Below, one piece after another: positions 1 to 7,819 of a stretch of 31,576 nucleotides of DNA (its first letter is position 1; every line of letters begins with the position of its first letter). Under the pieces are notes generated by a model. The model saw nothing but the letters and a program-made list of their open reading frames with translations. It searched no databases and was not told where the DNA came from. The stretch spans positions 1 to 31,576 of the forward strand of contig JAEDKB010000001.1 of the NCBI GenBank assembly GCA_016296045.1, in the 5' to 3' direction. The translations under genes were made by a program, and so were the position numbers. The DNA comes from Oscillospiraceae bacterium. Lineage in GTDB: Bacteria > Bacillota > Clostridia > Oscillospirales > Oscillospiraceae.

Positions 1-143
1 ACGCGGCACATCTCCTTTGCCGTGTAGATGCCCTTGCATTTGACTACGAACAGGTATCGTTCACACGCTTGCATCTGTGGATTCTCATGATTATCAGGTA
101 TATGCTTGCATAATGGTATACGGTAATTATAAAAATACCCCAT
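1..143 (-). CDS. Possible partial gene at the left edge (unrecognised)
   Basis: An open frame runs on the minus strand from an ATG at 143 to the window edge, 47 codons without a stop, and would continue outside. The part from about residue 16 on (IPDNHENPQMQACERYLFV) looks like ordinary soluble coding sequence, but I do not recognise a family. Against it: the ATG lies inside the terminator stem of the upstream ltaS-like gene and has no Shine-Dalgarno sequence, so the real start could be elsewhere or the frame could be chance. Confidence 0.25.
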   Translation of the reverse strand, partial: MGYFYNYRIPLCKHIPDNHENPQMQACERYLFVVKCKGIYTAKEMCR

Positions 144-168
144 AGCAATTCTGAACTGCAATGGGGCA
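131..168 (-). terminator. Rho-independent terminator after the LtaS-like gene
   Basis: CCCCAT (138-143) pairs with ATGGGG (161-166), extended by GC/GC inside. On the minus strand the stem is followed by a T-run (131-135). It lies just past the stop of the sulfatase gene. Confidence 0.75.
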
Positions 169-172
169 TTCT

Positions 173-2272
173 TTATTCGAAGGTATCCGCTCCGAACAGA
201 AGTCCGTAGAAATCATAATTGAGAAGCGCTTTGGACATTGCCATTTTGTTGCTGACCATTGCCTTCATTTCTTCTACATAGCCTTCCTCTGTTTCAGTGT
301 CTTCTGCAGGCGTAAATGTTCCGTTTGCTGCATTGTAATAACCTTTATCCGTCAGCCAGCTGCAGTCCATCCATAGAACCATCGGCTGCGCATCAGACAG
401 GACATCCCGGCCGATCAGAAGCCTCGAATCATAGGGAAGACCGAAGAGGTTGGAAAGGGTAGGAACCAGATCAAGACTGTAGCTCGGAGCTGAAACAACA
501 ATCGGCTCCTCGAGCTTTTCAAGGCAGCCGCTCCATATGATTGCAGCATTATGATCCCTCGTAATGTTATTGATGGATTCACAGTCAAAAAGCTCCAGCA
601 GATAATCCTGATCGTTTCCCCATGTCACACTCTTTTCCAGACCGTACGGATAATGGTCTGTGCAGATCGCAATGACGGTATCATCCGCAATTCCTGCCTG
701 CTCCAGTTGGTCAACCAAATAGGAGAGAGCGTATTCAAGTTCTTGATTGGCTGCATAGTATGCTAAAACCTTTTCGGAACCATCCATGCCGTCTGTAACA
801 GCTTTATTTTTAACCGCGAGTGCATTTACGCCGTCACGGAACAGGTAATTGCAATGACCGCTGATGGACATATAGTACACGCTGAAAGGCTGCTGATCGA
901 TGTAATCGGAAAGGGTAAACTCCAACATCTCCAGATCGCTCTCCGGCCAGATATTTGATAAGCCTTTTTCCATTCCGTTTCCTTTTGCAATGTATTCGGA
1001 ATAGCCCAGATTCTGATGCGTCAGATGTCGGTTATAGTACTCGACATCACCGTTATGATAGGCTCTGCTGAAATATCCCTCCCGCTGCAGTTGGTTACCC
1101 AGCGTGAAATAGAGATTATGACCAATGGTTTTTTGAATTGCGGAAGGCGTGGTGGGGATAATGCCGGTGAGGAAAGAGAATTCGCCCGTTGAAGTACTGC
1201 CGCCCCATGCAGGCTGATAGAAATCTTCAAATACGATGCCCTTGTTTGCAAGACGGTAAAGTGTCGGCGTGCGAATAGGATCAATCAGCTCTTTCGTGAA
1301 GGATTCCGCTGTGATCAGAATCAGATTCTTTCCTTCAAACAATCCGGTATATGGGTTCTGCTGACTGGGCTGAAGGGAAGATACATACGAGTATACGCTG
1401 CGCAGCGTTTTATCGTCCGTATTCGCGATCAGCGTATCAAAGTCAATATCGAGTGCATTATATCCGTATTCAATCGGCTCTTCCGGTATTTCTTCAATTT
1501 CGGGCTCAGCCTCCTCTTCGGGTTCGGAAATCTGATCCTGATCGTTATCCTGATCTGTTTCTTCTAAAGGAGGCGTCGGATCTGCGATTTCAGGTTTAAA
1601 TTCTTCAGGGGCGAAAACGATTTCATCGGTCTGCTCCGGATCTGCCAAATGGTACAGATCCAACCCGAGTGCAGGCAGAACGCCAAACTGACGAACAGCG
1701 CTGTCATAGAAATACTCTGTGGTGCATTTTGCATTCAGCGCATCCGTGCGCGTATCTGTAAGATATGCAGCAAAAACGCAGACAGCGGAACCAATCAATA
1801 AAAGCGCAGAAATCAGCCAACGCCTATGGCTACCGAAATGCAGCTTCTTTCGGAAAAGAATCCAAAGCAGAGATGGAACATGATAGAGAAGAATGATTGG
1901 AAGCCCTTTGGTGCAGATCGTAATTATGGCGCTGCCAAAACCTTTGACTACATTTTTTGCTCCGCCGAATATGGTTTCGACATCCATAAAAGCCTGAAAG
2001 GAAACGCCGGTAAAATAAGCGACCAAGAACCAGATCGTCAGCGCTTCAAGCAGGATAAAACCAATCACGCGGGATAATTTGTCTGTTCCGATTGTAAAGC
2101 AAACTGCGCCAAATAGAAGTCCGACCGCCGCAGCAGCTGCGAACATGCCAACCGCTGCATCATTGAACAGAGGCAGATGCGAGGTAAGGCGAAAAACAAG
2201 CTCTAAAAAAATAACCGCGATAGGGAATGACAGTATAGATCCCACGCTGCAGGTTTTCTTCTGATCAATCAT
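173..2272 (-). CDS. LtaS-type membrane sulfatase (lipoteichoic acid synthase family)
   Basis: Predicted polyglycerol-phosphate transferase or related phosphoglycerol transferase acting outside the membrane. The 699-residue protein has five N-terminal membrane segments (about 12-28, 40-62, 69-90, 112-138, 150-170). A long Asp/Glu/Pro-rich linker (about 210-275) follows, then an alkaline-phosphatase-like sulfatase domain. Family catalytic features are visible: the metal-binding Glu in LILITAESF, a Thr nucleophile in GGSTSTGEF (Thr360) and the metal site TDHYPYG. I chose the ATG at 2272 because AGGAGG lies 7 nt upstream; an in-frame GTG at 2320 has no such site. The acidic linker is longer than in classical LtaS. 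It neighbours an MBOAT/DHHW pair, which suggests surface-polymer work. Whether the product is true lipoteichoic acid or another phosphoglycerol decoration cannot be told from sequence. Confidence 0.88.
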   Translation of the reverse strand: MIDQKKTCSVGSILSFPIAVIFLELVFRLTSHLPLFNDAAVGMFAAAAAVGLLFGAVCFTIGTDKLSRVIGFILLEALTIWFLVAYFTGVSFQAFMDVETIFGGAKNVVKGFGSAIITICTKGLPIILLYHVPSLLWILFRKKLHFGSHRRWLISALLLIGSAVCVFAAYLTDTRTDALNAKCTTEYFYDSAVRQFGVLPALGLDLYHLADPEQTDEIVFAPEEFKPEIADPTPPLEETDQDNDQDQISEPEEEAEPEIEEIPEEPIEYGYNALDIDFDTLIANTDDKTLRSVYSYVSSLQPSQQNPYTGLFEGKNLILITAESFTKELIDPIRTPTLYRLANKGIVFEDFYQPAWGGSTSTGEFSFLTGIIPTTPSAIQKTIGHNLYFTLGNQLQREGYFSRAYHNGDVEYYNRHLTHQNLGYSEYIAKGNGMEKGLSNIWPESDLEMLEFTLSDYIDQQPFSVYYMSISGHCNYLFRDGVNALAVKNKAVTDGMDGSEKVLAYYAANQELEYALSYLVDQLEQAGIADDTVIAICTDHYPYGLEKSVTWGNDQDYLLELFDCESINNITRDHNAAIIWSGCLEKLEEPIVVSAPSYSLDLVPTLSNLFGLPYDSRLLIGRDVLSDAQPMVLWMDCSWLTDKGYYNAANGTFTPAEDTETEEGYVEEMKAMVSNKMAMSKALLNYDFYGLLFGADTFE

Positions 2273-2322
2273 AGAAATTCCTCCTTCCGAAAAAACAGAA
2301 CGGTTCTTTGATTTGTTCACCC

Positions 2323-2351
2323 AGTATAACGCAAATAGCGAAAAATGTCAA
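2323..2351 (-). promoter_or_regulatory. Promoter of the LtaS-like gene
   Basis: On the minus strand TTGACA (2351-2346), 17-nt spacer, TATACT (2328-2323). The -35 box overlaps the T-run of the preceding regulator's terminator, so the gene appears to have its own transcript. Confidence 0.7.
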
Positions 2352-2385
2352 AAAGCGTCTGCATCACCGAAATTGTGATGCAGAC
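2349..2385 (-). terminator. Terminator of the DeoR-type regulator
   Basis: Perfect 11-bp stem GTCTGCATCAC (2357-2367) / GTGATGCAGAC (2375-2385), followed on the minus strand by a T-run at 2355-2349. Confidence 0.85.
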
Positions 2386-2392
2386 TCTTTGA

Positions 2393-3169
2393 TTATAACG
2401 CTGATTCCGCAGGATAAATGCATTCAATGCCGTGGTCGTCCAAAAGCTTCAGCCATGCAGCGGAGGGCTTTTCATTCGTAACGACAATATCGATCTGATC
2501 CAGCGTGGCAATGTTTACAAAAGATATTTTATCAAATTTCGTGTCATCCAAAACAAGGATACGCTTCTTTGCGGCCTGCATCATGGACTGCTTGGTTTTG
2601 GCATGGAATTCGCTGGAATCTGTGATTCCTGCATCGGTATTCATTCCTTTGCAGGAAAAAAGAACTTTATCCACATGGAAATTGTGCAGCATCTTCTGCG
2701 TTTGCTCACCGACAAGGGAAAGAGAATCTGCTTTCAGTCTGCCGCCCGTAAGCATGATGTTCCAGTTTTCAATGCCAGAAAGCTCAACAACCAACTCTAC
2801 TGAATTTGTGATGACCGTCAGATTCTTCTTATCTTTCAGCTTCTTGGCGGCAAAAAGGGAAGTGGAGCTGTCATCTACCATCAGATGGTCACCGTCTTCG
2901 ATCAAGCCTTCAACAAGATCCGCAATGGCATTTTTCGCTTCAACATTCGTTTTATTCCGAATCGTATAAGATAAGTCGGTCTTTGTACTGTTTCCAAGGA
3001 TTGCGCCGCCGTAAGTTTTTGTGGCGTATCCCTCTTTTTCCAGTTTGTCGAGATCGCGGCGGATCGTTTCCTCTGTTACATTATAAAAAACAGCAAGCTC
3101 GCTGACGAGTACACGCTGCTCTGCTCGAAGCTTATTCAGAATCTCGTTTTTGCGTTCAATAGCAAGCAT
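2393..3169 (-). CDS. DeoR/GlpR-family transcriptional regulator
   Basis: A 258-residue regulator of the DeoR family, which usually represses sugar-utilisation genes and responds to a sugar phosphate. The N-terminus carries the winged helix-turn-helix (about residues 5-55), with the recognition helix VTEETIRRDLDKLEKEG typical of the family. The rest is the DeoRC sensor domain, with the TNSVELVVEL and LVLDDTKFDK segments. I prefer the ATG at 3169 (MLAIERKNEIL), which matches family length and has GGAG upstream; an upstream ATG at 3214 would put the promoter inside the gene. It is monocistronic, and no sugar operon is in view, so its target and effector are unknown. It could control the neighbouring surface-polymer genes, but nothing in the sequence proves this. 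Confidence 0.9.
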   Translation of the reverse strand: MLAIERKNEILNKLRAEQRVLVSELAVFYNVTEETIRRDLDKLEKEGYATKTYGGAILGNSTKTDLSYTIRNKTNVEAKNAIADLVEGLIEDGDHLMVDDSSTSLFAAKKLKDKKNLTVITNSVELVVELSGIENWNIMLTGGRLKADSLSLVGEQTQKMLHNFHVDKVLFSCKGMNTDAGITDSSEFHAKTKQSMMQAAKKRILVLDDTKFDKISFVNIATLDQIDIVVTNEKPSAAWLKLLDDHGIECIYPAESAL

Positions 3170-3202
3170 CTCGAGTTTCTCCTTTATCATGTTGTCAAAA
3201 TA

Positions 3203-3210
3203 ATTATACC
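3203..3210 (-). promoter_or_regulatory. Extended -10 promoter of the DeoR-type regulator
   Basis: Minus-strand TATAAT (3208-3203) preceded by TG one base upstream (extended -10). No good -35 box is visible. It sits about 35 nt upstream of the chosen start. Confidence 0.55.
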
Positions 3211-3347
3211 ACATAAAACAACATCAGTATATCACGGGATTCTCAGGAATGCAAGCATCGGCAAAATCATATATTAAGAGCGAAATCAATACGCTGACGG
3301 TCAGGTATGAAAGATATCTTAATTTTGCGAAAAATGTCGAATCATGC

Positions 3348-3376
3348 TTGAAAAGAAGCGGCTCGTCTGCTAAATT
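3348..3376 (+). promoter_or_regulatory. Promoter of the MBOAT-DHHW operon
   Basis: TTGAAA (3348-3353), 17-nt spacer, TAAATT (3371-3376), 58 nt before the MBOAT start. Confidence 0.5.
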
Positions 3377-3434
3377 ATAGCTGTTATGATTATGTAAATC
3401 AAATACAAGTAAATGTAATCGGAGATATCGGATC

Positions 3435-4844
3435 ATGGTCTTTTCCAGTCTGATTTTTTTGTTTCTATTCCTGCCGGCATGTCTGCTTCTTTATCTGATT
3501 CCAGGCGGCATTCGTTATAAAAATGCAGTTCTCATTCTGTTCAGTCTGTTCTTTTACGCATGGGGAGAACCGGTCTATCTGTTCTTGATGATTGCAATGG
3601 CACTTGTAAACTGGTGCTTTGGCATGCTGCTCGGCAGAAAACGAAGACAGATTTTGATTGTCCTTGCCGTAGTATTTGATCTCGGCTGCCTTGCAGTATT
3701 CAAATATTCCGGATTTCTTGTTGAGAACGTCAACGCTTTATTCTGTCTCAGTATTCCGGTGCCGCAAATCGCGCTGCCCATCGGTATTTCCTTCTATACC
3801 TTCCAGGCGCTGACCTATACGATTGATGTATGGCGGGGCGAGGTACCGGTGCAAAGATCTTTTTGGCGTTTCCTGCTTTATGTTTCCCTTTTCCCGCAGC
3901 TCATTGCCGGCCCCATTGTTCGTTATGCCGATGTTGAGAAGCAGCTTTCTGACAGAAGCAGTACGCCAGAGGAACTGTTCCTCGGAATGCGGCGCTTCTG
4001 TATGGGACTTGCAAAAAAAGTGCTTCTGGCAGACTATTGCGGCAAGGTCGCTAGTCAGATCCTAGACGGCGCTTTATCCACAAGTACAACGCTGATGGTT
4101 TGGCTTGGCGTGCTGCTTTTCATGTTCGAAATCTTTTTCGATTTCTCCGGCTATTCCGACATGGCCATCGGTCTCGGCAGACTTTTCGGATTTACATATA
4201 TGGAAAACTTTGATCTGCCTTACTGTGCAAAATCCATTACGGAATTTTGGAGAAAGTGGCATATTTCCCTGAGCAGCTTTTTCCGCGATTATGTGTACAT
4301 TCCGCTTGGCGGCAACCGCAGACATGTGTATCTGAATCTTGCCGTTGTTTGGACGCTGACCGGCCTTTGGCATGGCGCAAGCTGGAATTTTGTGCTATGG
4401 GGTGTCTATTTCTTTGTACTGCTGACATTGGAACGCCTTCTGAATAAGATCGTCACCAAAGTTCCCAATATTCTGCGCCATATTTTCACGCTGGCGCTGC
4501 TTCTGATCGGATGGAATATTTTCTATCACACGGATTTCTCAAGACTGCTTGAGAGCTTCCGCGTCATGTCCGGTGCAGCAGGAATCGGCTTTACGAATGA
4601 AATGACAAAGATTACCCTGATCAACAATCTTCCGCTTATCATTCTATGCGCAGTTTGCTGCACGCCGATCCCGCGTTTTATGGACGTCCTTCTGGCAGCA
4701 TGCTTTGCCGAAAAGAACGAGTCCGGTTCACGGCATAAAATCTATGTTGGTCTAGTATTTGTATTTTGCCTGATTCTGCTGATACTGTCCACTGCTTCGT
4801 TAGTGGGATCGAGCTACAATGCATTTCTATACTTCAGATTTTGA
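3435..4844 (+). CDS. MBOAT-family O-acyltransferase (AlgI/PatA/DltB-like)
   Basis: A 469-residue polytopic membrane protein with the MBOAT fold. It is expected to move an acyl group, usually acetyl, across the membrane for transfer to an extracellular polymer. The family signature is clear: SITEFWRKWHISLSSFFRDY, the YIPLGG segment, and the catalytic His in GLWHGASW (His313). The hydrophobic N-terminus MVFSSLIFLFLFLPA is the usual AlgI-like start, with GGAG 10 nt upstream. The next gene, a DHHW protein, starts 13 nt after the stop. Pairing of AlgI-like with AlgX/AlgJ-like proteins is the known architecture of polysaccharide O-acetylation systems. No dlt genes are present, so D-alanylation is less likely. 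The polymer substrate is not indicated. Confidence 0.92.
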   Translation: MVFSSLIFLFLFLPACLLLYLIPGGIRYKNAVLILFSLFFYAWGEPVYLFLMIAMALVNWCFGMLLGRKRRQILIVLAVVFDLGCLAVFKYSGFLVENVNALFCLSIPVPQIALPIGISFYTFQALTYTIDVWRGEVPVQRSFWRFLLYVSLFPQLIAGPIVRYADVEKQLSDRSSTPEELFLGMRRFCMGLAKKVLLADYCGKVASQILDGALSTSTTLMVWLGVLLFMFEIFFDFSGYSDMAIGLGRLFGFTYMENFDLPYCAKSITEFWRKWHISLSSFFRDYVYIPLGGNRRHVYLNLAVVWTLTGLWHGASWNFVLWGVYFFVLLTLERLLNKIVTKVPNILRHIFTLALLLIGWNIFYHTDFSRLLESFRVMSGAAGIGFTNEMTKITLINNLPLIILCAVCCTPIPRFMDVLLAACFAEKNESGSRHKIYVGLVFVFCLILLILSTASLVGSSYNAFLYFRF

Positions 4845-4857
4845 GGAGGGCAATGTT

Positions 4858-6327
4858 ATGAAAAAAACCTATCTTGTCCTTCTGTCCGCCATCCTTGCAT
4901 TGATTGCAGTAGTTGGCTTGACATCCTTATTTGTAAAAGGGGATAGCAATGCTCTGCGTGAATCTACTGCAAAGAAACCCGAATTCACGCTTTCCGCTCT
5001 TTCGGACGGCAGCTACATCCATGAGCTGGAGGAATATTATACCGATACATTTCCCATGCGCCAGTCTCTTCTGAAGCTGAGCAAATTCATGAACGGCTTC
5101 TATTATTATTCCGGCGCAGCGGAGGAAGAGCAGATGCTTGTGATTGGCGGCAGCACCGGTGCAGAGCAGGGCGGCGAATCTCTGCATAATGTGCAGTCGC
5201 AGCTCGGCATTGAAGATACGGAGATTTTAAGTCCGGCTGAACCCGAACAGAAGTTACCGGAAACTGATCCCGTTTCAGAAGAATCCTCCGAACCGGTGGA
5301 CGAACCTGATCAGGAAACGCTGGATCCCGATGAGAAAACTACCCTTGAAGAAGAAAAGCCCGCGCCTGCAGAACTGCCGGAGTTGGACAATCCCGCAGAC
5401 TCCGAGGCAACCTATGCAGGCAATGTAGTCGTTGTCGGAACGCGTGCCATGGAGATCCCGACGGCAAGTAATTCCGTTATAGAATCCTATGCCGCAACTA
5501 TCAATCATCTGGCTGCTGCTTTGGGAGATAATGTCCGTACTATCTCTCTGCTTACGCCCAACGGCGGCGAATTCTATTCTCCTGAAAGTATGCACACCGG
5601 TGCAAACAGTCAGAAGGATATGATCCAGTACTGCTATGACCACATGAATGATGGAATTGTGACTGTGGACGCTTACAGCAAAATCCGGGAACATGTGGAT
5701 GAATATGTATATTTCCGCACCGATCACCATTGGACCCAGCTTGGTGCGTATTATGCCTACACGACCTTCTGCGAGGCAGCCGGCTTTGAAACAGTTGATC
5801 TGTCCTTGTTCCAAACCGGACGGTATGACCGCTTCCTAGGCTCCATGTACACATTTACCAGCAGTTATCCACAAAGTGAAGTTCTGAAGGCAAATCCCGA
5901 TTATCTTGACTACTATATTCCGGTGGCGGAAACACACGCAAAATACTATGCGGACGCAACGCTGCAGAACGGTGTTCCCATCAGCGTGGTATACACCAAG
6001 CTTGACGAGTCTGTCGGAAACAAATATCTTTGTTTCATCGGCGGCGATACACCCATCTGCATAGTGGAAACAAATACGAATGGACCGGTCTGCGTGGTGC
6101 TGAAGGAATCCTACGGCAATGCCTTCGTGCCGTTTTTGACAAGCCATTACAGTAAGATCATCGTGATTGATCCGCGCGAATTCAACCGTGACGGAAAGCC
6201 GTCGTTGGATCTTTCGTCCTTTGCTGCAGAGCAGGGGGTTGATGATCTGATCGTCATCAACTACCCCTATATGATCAATAACAGCTATTACATTGGATGG
6301 CTTGACCGCCTTGCCGGTAATCAGTGA
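4858..6327 (+). CDS. DHHW (AlgX/AlgJ-like, SGNH-fold) extracellular protein
   Basis: A 489-residue protein with one N-terminal membrane anchor or signal segment (about 5-25), an acidic Pro/Glu-rich linker (about 120-185) and a C-terminal DHHW/SGNH-hydrolase-like domain. The DHHW motif is at residues 289-292 (RTDHHWTQLGAYYAY), and the likely nucleophilic Ser lies in LKESYGNAF (Ser418). Proteins of this family accept the acetyl group delivered by the partner MBOAT protein and pass it to the polymer. The start at 4858 has GAGGAGG 8 nt upstream and lies 13 nt after the MBOAT stop; an in-frame ATG at 4819 would overlap that gene. The acidic linker resembles the one in the LtaS-like protein of the same locus, which may reflect a shared need to span the wall. 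Confidence 0.88.
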   Translation: MKKTYLVLLSAILALIAVVGLTSLFVKGDSNALRESTAKKPEFTLSALSDGSYIHELEEYYTDTFPMRQSLLKLSKFMNGFYYYSGAAEEEQMLVIGGSTGAEQGGESLHNVQSQLGIEDTEILSPAEPEQKLPETDPVSEESSEPVDEPDQETLDPDEKTTLEEEKPAPAELPELDNPADSEATYAGNVVVVGTRAMEIPTASNSVIESYAATINHLAAALGDNVRTISLLTPNGGEFYSPESMHTGANSQKDMIQYCYDHMNDGIVTVDAYSKIREHVDEYVYFRTDHHWTQLGAYYAYTTFCEAAGFETVDLSLFQTGRYDRFLGSMYTFTSSYPQSEVLKANPDYLDYYIPVAETHAKYYADATLQNGVPISVVYTKLDESVGNKYLCFIGGDTPICIVETNTNGPVCVVLKESYGNAFVPFLTSHYSKIIVIDPREFNRDGKPSLDLSSFAAEQGVDDLIVINYPYMINNSYYIGWLDRLAGNQ

Positions 6328-6330
6328 ATA

Positions 6331-6361
6331 AATCCCCGAATCTAATGATTCGGGGATTTTT
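6331..6361. terminator. Bidirectional terminator between the DHHW gene and the XerC-like gene
   Basis: ATCCCCGAATC (6332-6342), 4-nt loop, GATTCGGGGAT (6347-6357), then TTTTTG. The stem lies between convergent stops. Confidence 0.9.
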
Positions 6362-6362
6362 G

Positions 6363-7349
6363 TTAATCAATCTTGAGCTTTGAGATCGGATTCGCTTCCG
6401 CGGCAATCTTTTTATCCGTATTTTCTATGTGTGTGTAAATCTGCGTGGTATTGAGGTTTTCATGGCCGAGAACCTCCTGCAGCGTTTTCAGATCAACACC
6501 GTTGGCAAGCATCAATGTTGCGGCAGTATGCCGCAGCTTGTGCGCGGAAAACTGCTCCGGGTCGAGTCCGGCCTCCAGAAGATGCTTTTTTACCAGCCGA
6601 TGAACGGCAGAAACGCTGATTCTGTTGTGATCTCTGGAGCCGAAAAGTGCCTTGTTATCCGATAAAACGACCTTGCTTCGAACTTCCATGTATCGTTCAA
6701 TTGCTTTTCGGCAGGCAGATCCCATATAAACGATACGTTCTTTGTTGCCTTTGCCGACAACCCTGATCCGATCTTCATATACATCGGTGGTATTCAGTCC
6801 AACTAACTCCGACCGACGGATTCCACAGTTCAAAAACAGCATCAGAATGGCAAAATCCCTTGCCTGATTCGGCCCGTCCACAGATTTCAGCAGGGAAGTG
6901 GATTCCTCAAATGTCAGGTATTTTGGCAAAGACTTTCGAATTTTCGGGAATTCCATGTCCTTGACCGGATTATTTACGAGCATTTTTGTGCTGACAGTCA
7001 GATATTTATAAAAGGATTTGATTGCCGAGAGTTTGCGCGCACGGCTGGATGCGCTTATGCCGTTTCCGGAAGATTCCGGGTTATCCCGGTCATTTGCAAG
7101 ATAGGAAAGGAAATCAAATATTTCCGAGGTTGTAATCGAAGAAAGAAACTTGTCATCTACATCTTGAATCGGGATATCATCCAGACAGGTAGAATACGGC
7201 ATTTCGTTTTTCATGAGCTTCATGAACCTTAAAAACATCCGAAGATCCAAATAGTATTCAGAAACGGTTTTCTTAGACTGACCCTTGATTGATTCATGAT
7301 AAGATAAGAAATCCCGCAGAATCTGCGGTGCATCCGCATAGCGTTCCAT
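6363..7349 (-). CDS. xerC: Tyrosine recombinase, XerC-like
   Basis: A 328-residue site-specific recombinase. Residues about 1-110 form the SAM-like core-binding domain (FLSYHESIKGQSKKTVSEYY). The catalytic domain follows with the full set: Arg in LNCGIRRSEL, Lys in VVGKGNKER, HKLRH, and His/Tyr in LGHENLNTTQIYTHI. AAAGGA lies 6 nt before the ATG. It is probably one half of the XerC/XerD pair that resolves chromosome dimers at dif, because a XerD-like gene lies 5 kb away on the same strand. It could instead be an extra Xer paralogue, since the core-binding domain is somewhat longer than usual. A rolling-circle element has inserted 125 bp upstream of its start, leaving its promoter intact. Confidence 0.85.
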   Translation of the reverse strand: MERYADAPQILRDFLSYHESIKGQSKKTVSEYYLDLRMFLRFMKLMKNEMPYSTCLDDIPIQDVDDKFLSSITTSEIFDFLSYLANDRDNPESSGNGISASSRARKLSAIKSFYKYLTVSTKMLVNNPVKDMEFPKIRKSLPKYLTFEESTSLLKSVDGPNQARDFAILMLFLNCGIRRSELVGLNTTDVYEDRIRVVGKGNKERIVYMGSACRKAIERYMEVRSKVVLSDNKALFGSRDHNRISVSAVHRLVKKHLLEAGLDPEQFSAHKLRHTAATLMLANGVDLKTLQEVLGHENLNTTQIYTHIENTDKKIAAEANPISKLKID

Positions 7350-7381
7350 AAATAATCCTTTCTGATCATCATTACAATTTG

Positions 7382-7390
7382 ATTATAGCA
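7382..7390 (-). promoter_or_regulatory. Extended -10 promoter of the XerC-like gene
   Basis: Minus-strand TGCTATAAT: extended -10 with TATAAT at 7387-7382. It lies outside the inserted element, so the host gene keeps its promoter. Confidence 0.55.
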
Positions 7391-7473
7391 TGAGAAAACC
7401 TGCTTGAACAGTTATATTTTCGTGGAGAGATGCCGAGGGGGATTGAACGACGTTATAAACCCTGTCTGCGCCA

Positions 7474-7505
7474 AACGCAACAAAATAAAGATGTTTTGAT
7501 GCGTT
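7474..7505. repeat. Left attachment site (attL candidate)
   Basis: Imperfect inverted repeat: AACGCAACAAAAT (7474-7486), 6-nt spacer, GTTTTGATGCGTT (7493-7505). The two arms match at 11 of 13 positions. The first 16 bases are repeated exactly at 10379-10394. The layout matches the core sites of Xer/Int-type tyrosine recombinases, two arms around a short crossover region. Confidence 0.65.
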
Positions 7506-7572
7506 AGGCGCTTCAAAAGCGCGACCAGTCGAGCAGCCCCCGTCCCCGCCGCAGCGAAACCGTGACCTCGCG

Positions 7573-7606
7573 CCCCCCTCTTCCCAGCGGGAAGAGGGGC
7601 GGGGGG
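7573..7606. repeat. Perfect 11-bp GC-rich hairpin
   Basis: CCCCTCTTCCC (7575-7585), AGC loop, GGGAAGAGGGG (7589-7599), flanked by C- and G-runs that extend the pairing. It lies just inside the left end of the element in non-coding sequence; function unknown. Confidence 0.7.
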
Positions 7607-7648
7607 GAGATGGGAGAATCCCCGACTTGGAAATACATGGAAGCATAA

Positions 7649-7683
7649 GAAAAGCCCGCCCGGAAAAATTCGGGCGGGCTTTC
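7649..7683. terminator. Bidirectional terminator-like hairpin inside the element
   Basis: AGCCCGCCCG (7653-7662), 8-nt loop, CGGGCGGGCT (7671-7680). TTCT follows on the plus strand, and TTTCTT on the minus strand. It would block read-through between the host xerC side and the element. Confidence 0.6.
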
Positions 7684-7745
7684 TGCCGTCCCACGGGATA
7701 GGCTGCACACGAGATGCAGCCGGGAACGACCTCGCAAGAACAGCG

Positions 7746-7809
7746 TATCACGGCAGCGCAGATTTGTCAAGGGCATTTCGGAACCCTTTACAAATCAAGC
7801 GCCGTGATA
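7746..7809. repeat. 64-nt segmented hairpin
   Basis: Three successive paired blocks fold on each other: TATCACGGC (7746-7754) with GCCGTGATA (7801-7809), GATTTGT (7761-7767) with ACAAATC (7790-7796), and AAGGG (7769-7773) with CCCTT (7784-7788). The arrangement resembles a single-strand origin, a folded single-stranded recombination site or an RNA stem. It marks the left border of the very GC-rich island. Confidence 0.7.
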
Positions 7810-7819
7810 AAATCGGAGC

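Noticed and set aside
7415..7450. tRNA- or tmRNA-like 3' end on the minus strand (TTCAATCCCCCTCGGCATC then TCTCCACGA)
   Set aside because: The T-loop-like piece lacks a matching 5' stem, anticodon arm and acceptor partner, and ends CCACGA rather than CCACCA. It could be a short relic but cannot be called a gene.
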